Below are positions 11,207-18,688 of a stretch of DNA of 64,000 nt, one piece after another (position 1 is the first letter of the stretch; the number at the start of each line of letters is the position of its first letter). The position numbers were made by a program, and so were the translations under genes. The notes beneath the pieces were generated by a model. It saw nothing but the letters and a program-made list of their open reading frames with translations, was not told the DNA's origin and did not search any database. This stretch comes from DATFVA01 sp963832355 (GTDB lineage: Bacteria; Bacteroidota; Ignavibacteria; Ignavibacteriales; Ignavibacteriaceae): the NCBI GenBank assembly GCA_963832355.1, contig CAWHTX010000009.1, positions 1 through 64,000 of the forward strand, in the 5' to 3' direction.

Positions 11207-12559
11207 TTATTTCTTTATACCGTAGGTTTCCAGCTTATTGTATAGTGTGGTCTTGGCGATCCCTAGTATTTTGCATGCTTCTCTTTTATCCCAGTTAACT
11301 TCTTCCAGAACAATCTTTATATGGTTTTTCTCAAGCTCGGCTAAACTCATTTGGGTATCGGAATGTATATGATTGTTATTGTTCTGATTTATTCCCCCAA
11401 ATAAAATACAGTCCTTTTCAAGAATGTTTCCCTTGGCCAGTATTACTGCCTGCATCAGGGTGTTCTCCAGTTCTCTTACGTTTCCAACCCAGTCGCACGA
11501 CTGCAGCAGTTCCATTACTTCATAAGGAATTATCGTTACATTTTTGCCAAGCTCAGCATTTATTTTTCTCAGAAAATGCGTTATCAATGCAGGTAAATCG
11601 CTCTTTCGTTCGCGCAAAGGGGGGATTTCAATGGAGAAAACTTTCAGCCGGTAATACAGATCTTCCCTGAATTTTCCCTGGTTGACCAGATCGGCAAGAT
11701 TTTTATTTGTTGCAACGATTAACCTGGCTTTCATAGGAATAGGCAGCTCGTCACCGACTTTCTCAAATTCTTTTTCCTGGATAACTCTTAATAACTTTAC
11801 CTGCAGACTGGGAGATATTTCGGATATTTCATCAAGAAAGATTGTTCCGTCTTCGGCAAGTTCAAATTTCCCTTTTTTGTTTCTCGTTGCATCCGTGAAA
11901 GAACCTTTAACATGACCGAACAGCTCGCTTTCAAGCAGAGTTTCTGTCAGGGCCGAACAGTTTACAGCAATAAATGGCTTCTGACTGGTTATTCCGGAAC
12001 TGTGAATAATTTTAGCAACCAGCTCTTTTCCTGTACCGCTTTCTCCCTGAATCAGTACGCTAACCCTGTTGGATGAAACTTTTCCTATCTTCTTATATAA
12101 TTCGTAAATGGCCGGACTGTTTCCAATAAGGATGCTTTCTTTTCTCGACTCGTACTTTTCTTCACTAATATTGATAGACTTTCCTTCACCAAGATTCCTG
12201 CTTTCCAGCGCTTGTTTAACAACCTGAAGAAATTTTTCCATATCAAAAGGTTTTTTGATAATGTCATAGGCATTGAGCTGCATCGACTGAATAATATTGC
12301 TCATATCAGCATATGCAGTCATAATGATAACCTGAATAGAAGGGTCAAATTCTTTTACTTTTGCTAATATTTCAATACCGGAGATATCTGGTAATTTCAG
12401 GTCGGTAATCACAAGGTCCGGCTTGAGAGCTGATAATTGAGCCAGTCCTGACCCACCATCGGGAAAGAAATTTAACCTGGTGGTTATCTTTTGTAGAGCC
12501 ACTTTCAGATATTCTCTGAAAAGAGGATCATCTTCTATGACGATTATTTTACCGGACAT
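11207..12559 (-). CDS. Sigma-54-dependent response regulator, NtrC family
   Basis: An intact 450-residue protein with three domains. The receiver (1-120) has the acidic pocket E9-D11 and phosphoacceptor D53 (LVITDLKLP) and a conserved Lys near 103. The AAA+ domain (about 145-380) has Walker A GESGTGKE (172-179) and Walker B TIFLDE (239-244). A Fis-type helix-turn-helix lies at about 405-448 (REACKILGIAKTTLYNKL). The sigma-54 contact loop reads GSFTDA (219-224) rather than GAFTGA; this variant occurs in active family members. It probably activates a sigma-54 promoter. PilR-like control of the neighbouring pilus operon is possible. No cognate kinase is adjacent; an NtrY-like kinase lies 6 kb away on the other strand. 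Confidence 0.85.
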   Translation of the reverse strand: MSGKIIVIEDDPLFREYLKVALQKITTRLNFFPDGGSGLAQLSALKPDLVITDLKLPDISGIEILAKVKEFDPSIQVIIMTAYADMSNIIQSMQLNAYDIIKKPFDMEKFLQVVKQALESRNLGEGKSINISEEKYESRKESILIGNSPAIYELYKKIGKVSSNRVSVLIQGESGTGKELVAKIIHSSGITSQKPFIAVNCSALTETLLESELFGHVKGSFTDATRNKKGKFELAEDGTIFLDEISEISPSLQVKLLRVIQEKEFEKVGDELPIPMKARLIVATNKNLADLVNQGKFREDLYYRLKVFSIEIPPLRERKSDLPALITHFLRKINAELGKNVTIIPYEVMELLQSCDWVGNVRELENTLMQAVILAKGNILEKDCILFGGINQNNNNHIHSDTQMSLAELEKNHIKIVLEEVNWDKREACKILGIAKTTLYNKLETYGIKK

Positions 12560-13074
12560 CTATTTTAGACACACTTATTGATATATAATACAAAGTCTCA
12601 GTTCAGAACTCAAAAATTACAGGATTCCTGAAAAAAATAGGCAGCATAGTTCTTAAGCAAACACCATCCCTTAATATTTCCTGAAAAAATATACTAAAAT
12701 TAAAGATAATTTCCTTTAATTATTTAATAAATCGTGCCAGTTCTTTAACCTAAAAAGTAACAAAATTTTACTTCTATGATTTCAATAATGAATGAATTCT
12801 ATATAAAGTTGGGACGATGTCTTAATTTAAGACATCCAAATACATGTAATAATTATCGGTAATATCAACCTGAATACGATAAAAAAGAATCAGAAAATCA
12901 GATGAAAATGGGGTTCTGCAACATAAGTTCAAATTGATGCTACATACTTAATACAGATTCAGAAAAAATTATAAAAACCTGCGACTTATTTAATAACCAC
13001 CCCCTTAGTGATTTTATTTTATTGCAGTCGTTCGTTTAATCAAATTATTTATAACATCATTGAGGGATAAAATC
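12560..13074. other. Divergent intergenic region without a gene
   Basis: 515 bases, AT-rich, between the start of the NtrC-type regulator (leftward) and a small lipoprotein gene (rightward). It should hold both promoters, but I see no TAnnTTTG core, sigma-54 site or clear palindrome in it. Confidence 0.5.
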
Positions 13075-13658
13075 ATGAAAGCTATTTTATTTGTTCTGCA
13101 GGCTTTTGTCCTTGTTTTCTTTCTCGGCTGCCAGGAAAGCAATATTACAGATCCGGGTGCAATCGATGACAGTACCCCGATCGTTCAGAGTTCTCAAACA
13201 CTCCCAGATGTTTCTTATAAAAATTTACCAAACTGCTACCCGAGATCAATAATTGTTGATCAGGTCATTTATGATCCAACCCATCCCGCATAATGTATCA
13301 GAGCCAATTAAGGGAATAATCAGGTACAATTATAAATCGGTACCGATGTACTCTGCTCTTGGGACTAATCAATACAGGGTTCAAATAGACCTTTTTGTTG
13401 ATCTGATTCTGGATGCTGCATGTCCGCGTAATCATGGCTGTATGAAAATTGCGGCTGCATCAGCAGAAACTGTTAACTTTTATACAAATTATGACCAGGT
13501 AAAATATTTTGAAAAAGTATTCAGAGTTAAAAATACCTGCTGCGGACGATATGAACCTGGTACTGAAATTTAATGCCGGGAACAAGGACATAAGTCTGGT
13601 TTCAATAAGTCTGAAGAAAATTTTCCGTCCAACAGATGACTACAATTCCGCTTTCTAG
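13075..13658 (+). pseudogene. Small lipoprotein of unknown function, frameshifted
   Basis: It starts with a lipoprotein signal peptide (MKAILFVLQAFVLVFFLGC, lipobox Cys19) and reads to a stop near 13293. The protein continues in a second frame (NVSEPIKGIIRYNYKSVP to RVKN, about 13290-13535) and in a third (PAADDMNLVLKFNAGNKD) to the stop at 13658. Removing one T near 13291 restores the first join. About 190 residues when restored. Four cysteines, including CPRNHGC, lie in the middle part. I do not recognise a family. A terminator follows 37 bases after the stop. The two frameshifts match the pattern seen across the left part of the window. Confidence 0.5.
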
Positions 13659-13694
13659 TATTATGAGGGTTAAATAATGGCTGCAATATACTGA

Positions 13695-13725
13695 CCCTGC
13701 TTATCCGAAATAAGCAGGGTTTTTT
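13695..13725 (+). terminator. Rho-independent terminator
   Basis: A 9-bp stem CCCTGCTTA/TAAGCAGGG (13695-13703 and 13711-13719) followed by six T. It ends transcription of the small lipoprotein gene ahead of the oppositely oriented tRNA-Pro. Confidence 0.85.
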
Positions 13726-13731
13726 ATGATT

Positions 13732-13810
13732 TGGTCGGGGTGGAGAGATTTGAACTCTCGACCTCTTCGTCCCGAACGAAGCGCGCTAACCGGGCTGCGC
13801 TACACCCCGA
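13732..13810 (-). tRNA. tRNA-Pro (CGG)
   Basis: Cloverleaf on the minus strand: acceptor TCGGGGT pairs with ACCCCGA, anticodon stem CTTCG/CGAAG with loop TTCGGGA giving anticodon CGG, and T arm with GTTCAAAT. A CCA tail is encoded at 13734-13732. It stands alone, between the small lipoprotein gene and the pyr operon. Confidence 0.93.
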
Positions 13811-13928
13811 AACAAGCACACAAAAATAGTTTCTTTAGTCCCAAATTCCAAAAAGATGGTAGTGATCACTTTACTTTTCTCGGGAATTCTCTTAAGTTTT
13901 GAAGCACTTAATTATAAACCTTTAAATC

Positions 13929-14022
13929 TATCCGGAGAGGTGGAGAAGGAATGAAGAAAATTAAAATAACAAAAGACAAATAAAGGCACCCTCCAAGGAA
14001 ATCTTTCCAAGGAGGATTTTTT
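13929..14022 (+). promoter_or_regulatory. PyrR-dependent transcription attenuator in the pyr leader
   Basis: TATCCGGAGAGGTG at 13929-13942 matches the PyrR-binding consensus of Bacillus pyr leaders (core UCCnGAGAGG). A terminator hairpin follows: CCTCC..GGAAA (from 13990) pairs with TTTCC..GGAGG (to 14015), then a T run at 14017-14022. GGAG-A-GGTG inside the binding site (13934-13942) can pair with CACCCTCC (13987-13994), the 5' side of the terminator, forming an antiterminator. By analogy with Bacillus, PyrR bound to UMP would hold the first segment and let the terminator form. The 3' arm of the terminator contains the GGAGG used as the pyrR ribosome binding site, so the hairpin may also block translation. 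Confidence 0.8.
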
Positions 14023-14026
14023 ATAT

Positions 14027-14572
14027 ATGAACGTAAAAGCAAAAGTAGTTGACCAGGAAGGTCTGAACCGTATAATAACCAGGATAGCCCACGAAATCCT
14101 TGAGAGAAATAAAGGAGCTAAAAATCTTGTCCTTATAGGAATGAAAACGAGAGGCGAGTTCCTGGCAAACCGTATTTTTGAAAAGATTAAATCGATAGAA
14201 AATATCGAGCTGCCTCTCGGGGTGCTCGATGTTACTCTATATCGCGATGATTTCCGCACCCGCCTGAAACAGCCGCAGGTTTCGGTATCTGATATCACTT
14301 TCGATATAAATGAAAAGATCGTGGTCTTGATCGATGATGTTCTCTATACGGGCCGCACGGTAAGATCGGCTCTTAACGCGCTGATGGATTACGGAAGAAC
14401 AGCAGCCATCCAGCTGTTTGTGCTGGTGGATAGGGGACACCGTGAACTCCCCATACGCGCAGATTATGTGGGCAAAAATATTCCCACAGCAAATTCTGAA
14501 GAAATTAAAGTTAAAATGCAGGAGATAGACGGTGAGGATGCTATCTATCTCATTGAAAATAAAGAAGGATAA
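14027..14572 (+). CDS. pyrR: Bifunctional pyr operon regulator / uracil phosphoribosyltransferase PyrR
   Basis: A 181-residue protein of normal PyrR length. The PRPP-binding loop VVLIDDVLYTGRTV is at 99-112, and the segment LDVTLYRDDF (67-76) is characteristic of PyrR rather than Upp. In the family it binds pyr leader RNA in the presence of UMP to promote termination, and it also converts uracil and PRPP to UMP. It is the first gene of pyrRBC and directly follows its own attenuator, so it is autoregulated. The ATG is 11 bases from GGAGG, and pyrB starts 3 bases after its stop. Confidence 0.95.
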   Translation: MNVKAKVVDQEGLNRIITRIAHEILERNKGAKNLVLIGMKTRGEFLANRIFEKIKSIENIELPLGVLDVTLYRDDFRTRLKQPQVSVSDITFDINEKIVVLIDDVLYTGRTVRSALNALMDYGRTAAIQLFVLVDRGHRELPIRADYVGKNIPTANSEEIKVKMQEIDGEDAIYLIENKEG

Positions 14573-14575
14573 TTA

Positions 14576-15496
14576 ATGGCATTATCAGGCAGACATTTAC
14601 TTGGATTGCATGGGATTCCAAAAGAAGATATCCAGCTAATTCTTGATACGGCTACTACTTTCCGGGAGGTACTTGAAAGGCCTATTAAGAAGGTCCCGAC
14701 ACTCCAGGGTAAGACGATAGTTAATCTTTTCTTTGAGAATTCTACCCGTACAAGGATCTCCTTTGAACTTGCTGAGAAAAGACTTTCGGCCGATTCGATA
14801 AATTTTTCTGCTTCGGGCAGCAGCGTCAGCAAAGGTGAAACTTTTAAGGATACTATGCGGAATATTGAGGCTATGAAAGTGGACATGGTCGTGGTCCGGC
14901 ATTCGGCCGCAGGAACTCCGCTTTTCCTTACAAAGATATGCGATGCAAATATCATAAATGCAGGCGACGGCATTCACGAACACCCTACACAGGCTTTGCT
15001 GGATATGTATTCGATCAGGGAAAAGCTGGGCAGACTCGAAGGCGTAAAAGTCTGTATCGTCGGCGATGTTGCTCACAGCCGTGTTGCTCTTTCAAATATT
15101 TACGGGTTGAAAACAATGGGAGCCGAAGTTTCGGTCTGCGGTCCTTCTACGATGATCCCCAGGTATATGGAAGAACTGGGCGTTAAAGTAATTTATAATA
15201 TTGATGAGGCTATCCAGGAAAATGATGTTCTGAACATCTTAAGGATCCAGCTTGAAAGAAAAGCCAGGGAATACTTTCCTTCTATTCGCGAATATTCCAA
15301 ATATTTCGGAATTACTACTGAACGTCTTGAAAAGAACGGCAAGGATGTGCTTATTCTTCATCCGGGACCAATTAACCGCGGGGTTGAAATTTCATCTGAG
15401 GTGGCCGACGGCATGCATCAGATCATTCTTAAACAGGTTACAAACGGCGTTGCTGTCAGAATGGCCGTGCTCTACCTGCTTGGCACATTAAATTAA
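14576..15496 (+). CDS. pyrB: Aspartate carbamoyltransferase catalytic chain
   Basis: A 306-residue protein of standard length. It has the carbamoyl-phosphate motif STRTR (56-60) in FFENSTRTRISFE, the HPTQALLD motif near 137 and the C-terminal HPGPINRGVEI. It condenses carbamoyl phosphate and aspartate to carbamoyl aspartate, the committed step of pyrimidine synthesis, in the cytoplasm. It is the second gene of the pyrR-pyrB-pyrC operon and under the pyr attenuator. No pyrI regulatory subunit is present, as in PyrR-regulated Bacillus-type operons. Confidence 0.96.
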   Translation: MALSGRHLLGLHGIPKEDIQLILDTATTFREVLERPIKKVPTLQGKTIVNLFFENSTRTRISFELAEKRLSADSINFSASGSSVSKGETFKDTMRNIEAMKVDMVVVRHSAAGTPLFLTKICDANIINAGDGIHEHPTQALLDMYSIREKLGRLEGVKVCIVGDVAHSRVALSNIYGLKTMGAEVSVCGPSTMIPRYMEELGVKVIYNIDEAIQENDVLNILRIQLERKAREYFPSIREYSKYFGITTERLEKNGKDVLILHPGPINRGVEISSEVADGMHQIILKQVTNGVAVRMAVLYLLGTLN

Positions 15497-15505
15497 GAGG
15501 AATCA

Positions 15506-16804
15506 ATGAAAATTATCTTAAAGAATATAAATCTTCTGAATCCTGACCAGGGATTGAATGAAAAGGGAACCGACTTACTAATTACTGACGGCAAGATTAC
15601 CGGCATAGGTAAGATATCTGATAAAGATGCCGATGATGCAAAAGTTTTCGATTTTTCGGGTAAGTATGCTGTGCCGGGACTCTTCGATATGCACGTACAT
15701 CTGCGTGAACCGGGAAGGGAAGATGAAGAAACTGTCGTAACAGGCTGCAATGCGGCAGCAAGCGGCGGATTTACCGGAATTGCCTGTATGCCTAACACAG
15801 AACCCGCAATCGATTCGGCTGAAGTTGTTACCTTAATTAAAGAAAAAGCATCAAATCATCTTGTCGATGTTCATCCCGTTGGTGCTGCAACGGTGGGAAG
15901 AAAAGGAGAGGTTATTTCTCCGATGGCTGAACTGGTTGAGGCCGGTGCTGTTGGTTTTTCCGATGACGGTGTTGCAATAAAAACTTCGGCAATGCTCAGA
16001 AGATCTCTTGAATACTCGGGTATGTATAATGTCCCCGTAATCGAACATTGTGAAGATGAATCTCTCACAGGCGGCGCAATGAATGAGGGAATAAATTCTA
16101 CTACATTAGGACTCCCGCCCGTACCTTCAGTCTCTGAAGATATAATCGTCAGTCGTGATATCCTCATGGCTGAATATACAGGAGGGAAAATCCATATCGC
16201 TCACATCAGTACAAAGAAATCAGTGGAAATGGTCAGAGAGGCAAAGAAGAAAGGCGTCAAAGTCACCGCAGAAGTTACTCCTCATCATTTCAGCCTTACT
16301 GATGATGCGGTAAAAACGTATGATACAAATGTTAAGATGAGTCCTCCGCTGAGAACGCAGGCAGATGTGGATGCTGTCATCAAAGGTTTGAAAGACGGTA
16401 CGATTGACTGTATCGCAAGTGATCACGCCCCTCATTCTCCCGAAGAGAAAGAAGCTGAATTTGAATTTGCACCGAATGGTATACTGGGACTGGAAACCCA
16501 GGTTGGATTAGCACTTTCTGAATTGGTTGCTAAAAAAGTTTTGACCTTAGAGCAGCTGGTTGAGAAAATGTCTGTAAACCCAAGGAAAATTCTGAACATT
16601 CCGGTGCCGAAATTTGAAGAAGGAGAAACAGCCAATATTACAATCCTCGATCCTGATGCAGTATGGACGGTTAATATTAAAAAATTCAAAAGTAAATCTC
16701 ATAACTCTCCATTCGATAAAAGATTGATGACCGGGAAAGCTGTCGGGGTGATCAACAAAGGGAAGATATACCTGGCAGACTCCGATGAATTCATAAATAT
16801 CTGA
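15506..16804 (+). CDS. pyrC: Dihydroorotase
   Basis: A 432-residue protein of the class I (Bacillus PyrC-like) dihydroorotase family. The zinc ligands H63 and H65 lie in DMHVHLREPGR; further metal-site motifs are EHCED, HISTKKSV and ASDHAPHS, and the flexible substrate region GFSDDG is present. It closes carbamoyl aspartate to dihydroorotate. Last gene of the pyrRBC operon, starting 9 bases after pyrB with an AGAGGA ribosome binding site. The later pyrimidine genes (pyrD, pyrE, pyrF) are not in the window. Confidence 0.95.
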   Translation: MKIILKNINLLNPDQGLNEKGTDLLITDGKITGIGKISDKDADDAKVFDFSGKYAVPGLFDMHVHLREPGREDEETVVTGCNAAASGGFTGIACMPNTEPAIDSAEVVTLIKEKASNHLVDVHPVGAATVGRKGEVISPMAELVEAGAVGFSDDGVAIKTSAMLRRSLEYSGMYNVPVIEHCEDESLTGGAMNEGINSTTLGLPPVPSVSEDIIVSRDILMAEYTGGKIHIAHISTKKSVEMVREAKKKGVKVTAEVTPHHFSLTDDAVKTYDTNVKMSPPLRTQADVDAVIKGLKDGTIDCIASDHAPHSPEEKEAEFEFAPNGILGLETQVGLALSELVAKKVLTLEQLVEKMSVNPRKILNIPVPKFEEGETANITILDPDAVWTVNIKKFKSKSHNSPFDKRLMTGKAVGVINKGKIYLADSDEFINI

Positions 16805-16830
16805 TACACTTTCCAAATCCTTTTTTAGCC

Positions 16831-16858
16831 AGGATCCCGGCTGGATTGCCGGCGTCCT
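16831..16858. repeat. REP-like palindrome downstream of pyrC
   Basis: AGGATCCCGGC (16831-16841) and GCCGGCGTCCT (16848-16858) form an imperfect 11-bp stem with a 6-base loop, 27 bases after the pyrC stop. No T run follows on either strand, so it is more REP-like than a terminator, although it could stabilise the 3' end of the operon mRNA. Confidence 0.4.
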
Positions 16859-16991
16859 GAACTTACCTCATCATTTCAACTTCAAAGAAAGAAAACATTT
16901 CTTTCGTACCCATTCATTTATTTGTTTACTGTTACTTACATTCTTGAACCCCCAGAGGTCCCAAATATTACTCAATTGTATCTCTCCCACT

Positions 16992-17080
16992 CTCCAACTG
17001 CGCTCCACCTACGCTCCACCTGCGCTCCAGACTACGCTCCACCTACGCTCCAGATACGCTTCAACCACGCTCAACCTGCT
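16992..17080 (+). repeat. Tandem repeat tract, 11-bp unit CTCCANCTRCG
   Basis: Eight imperfect head-to-tail copies, for example CTCCACCTACG at 17003 and 17037 and CTCCACCTGCG at 17014; one copy (17025-17036) is 12 bases. A related tract lies at 50311-50387 in inverted orientation. The unit is not a multiple of three, so the tract is not a repeat-encoding peptide. The surrounding non-coding stretch (16805-17328) shows no gene. Confidence 0.85.
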
Positions 17081-17328
17081 TAATGGCCTATACTCCAATT
17101 ATTCTCACAATACCAGTATCTGATCCAAATACGCGAGCATCCTCTTGCTCCGATTCCAGCTTATCAGATTAAAAATTATAATTAAGACTCTCTATTCGAC
17201 TATACTCTACTGTACAAATTTATATACACTGAAAAGCTTCAAATCAGTCAATTTTCGCAAAAAAACAGCAATTTCAGGTGGCATTTATCTTGAACATAAC
17301 AGAAGCGTATTACATAAGGATAAAGGCC

Positions 17329-18160
17329 ATGAAAAAACTGATATATTTACCGCTGATGCTTTTAACATCATTTATTCTTTACTCCTGTGGAGTAAACGAC
17401 CCATTCAACAGAATTGATAATACACCGCCGGCGATACCGACCGGAATTACGGTTCTTAACGGTGACAACCGTGTGGACCTTTCCTGGAATAATAATTATG
17501 AACGTGATCTGGCAGGTTATAATGTTTATTACTGCGGATAGTTATGATGGAAAATATACTCTGATTGGATCCACAAGCGAAAATTATTTTGTTGATTATG
17601 ACGCTTCAAACGGAATAACAACATATTATGCCGTTACTGCATATGATTTTAATGGTAATGAGAGTGAATTGAGCTATGATGTAATTTATGCAATTCCGAG
17701 ACCGGAAGGATTCGACCAGTCTATTTTTGATTACCGGCGTTTCCCGGACCTGGCGGGATATACATTTAATGACTATAGTGTAGTTCCTTACGATGATCAG
17801 ACAGCTGATTTCTTCTTTGAGAATTACCAGGGTACCTTTTACCTGGATGTGTGGGATGATACGGATATTCAGGATATGGGTCCTACTCAGGATATCTGGG
17901 ATATTGCTTACGCCCCGAACGGCGGCTGGAGTTCCACCAAAGATGAAATAGCGCAAATTGGACACACATATGTAATATGGACATGGGACAATCACTACGC
18001 AAAGGTCAGAATATCATCTATTACTTCCAACAGGATTGTATTCGACTGGTCATTCCAGCTGGTTAAAGGTGAGACTATGCTGAAACCGAGGAAACCTGCT
18101 GGTGAGAGAGAAAAACTCAGCAGACCTCAGACAAGAAATATTGCAGCTGTTTCCGAATAA
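17329..18160 (+). pseudogene. Fibronectin type III lipoprotein, frameshifted
   Basis: It starts at the ATG 17329 behind AAGGATAAAGG and has a lipoprotein signal peptide with lipobox LYSC (Cys about residue 20). It is followed by a fibronectin III domain (PAIPTGITVLNGDNRVDLSWNN through YYAVTAYDFNGNES). The frame breaks near 17530, where the first frame stops and the domain continues in another (DSYDGKYTLIGSTSENYF). The rest, to 18160, is a Trp/Tyr-rich region of unknown fold. About 275 residues when restored. Such lipoproteins are common surface proteins in this lineage. One missing base between NVYY and DSYDG would repair it. Confidence 0.6.
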
Positions 18161-18238
18161 TGACAATAAAATAGTTCAGGCATTGCAAGGCTGTTGTAGA
18201 TTTACTTTAGAAGTTTGACTAAATTATAGCTGAATAAA

Positions 18239-18688
18239 ATGAAGAAAAGTTTTTACATATTGATAAGCCTGCTCTGCCTGAACTTTGTAACCTCTGTTTA
18301 TCCGCAGAACTTTAATTCTGATTCCAACTCAAAAAAGAACACTCAAAGCGAAAGCTATAGAATTTTTACCGAGATCAGCAGCGGTATAGCTGACCAGGAT
18401 GTAGAATCTATAGCCAGGTATTTTTCATCTCAGACTTATTTAAGTTTGTCAAACGGTACAAGCGGCTATTACAGCTCAAACCAGGCTTATTATGTGCTTG
18501 AGGATTTCTTTAAGGTTTACAGGGTAACTGCTTTCAGATTCGAAAATATTCAAACAGATTCAAACAATCCTTACGCTACCGGCGAGTACCAGTTTGAATA
18601 TCGTGGTAAAAGAGATATAGCGCAGGTATATATAGCATTAAAGAAAACCGGTAAAAACTGGAAGATTTCACAGATTACAATTAATTAA
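18239..18688 (+). CDS. Exported DUF4783-like (NTF2-fold) protein
   Basis: An intact 149-residue protein with a signal peptide (about 1-22, ending SVYPQ). The mature part (EISSGIADQDVESIARYFSSQTYLSLSNG, then the AYYVLEDFF helix and strands ending KNWKISQITIN) resembles the DUF4783 family with an NTF2-like fold. Function unknown. Its stop overlaps the start of the NtrY-like kinase gene (TAATG), so the two are probably co-transcribed. Confidence 0.6.
   Translation: MKKSFYILISLLCLNFVTSVYPQNFNSDSNSKKNTQSESYRIFTEISSGIADQDVESIARYFSSQTYLSLSNGTSGYYSSNQAYYVLEDFFKVYRVTAFRFENIQTDSNNPYATGEYQFEYRGKRDIAQVYIALKKTGKNWKISQITIN

Noticed and set aside
13951..13983. Possible 10-residue leader peptide (MKKIKITKDK) in the pyr leader
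   Set aside because: The purine-rich stretch is only a couple of bases from the ATG, and the leader is fully explained by the PyrR attenuator.
16992..17080. CRISPR-like array
   Set aside because: Units are 11 bases, directly adjacent and without unique spacers, and no cas genes are nearby.
17145..17417. Open frame of 90 residues overlapping the fibronectin lipoprotein start
   Set aside because: Overlaps the real lipoprotein start in another frame and has no ribosome binding site or recognisable sequence.
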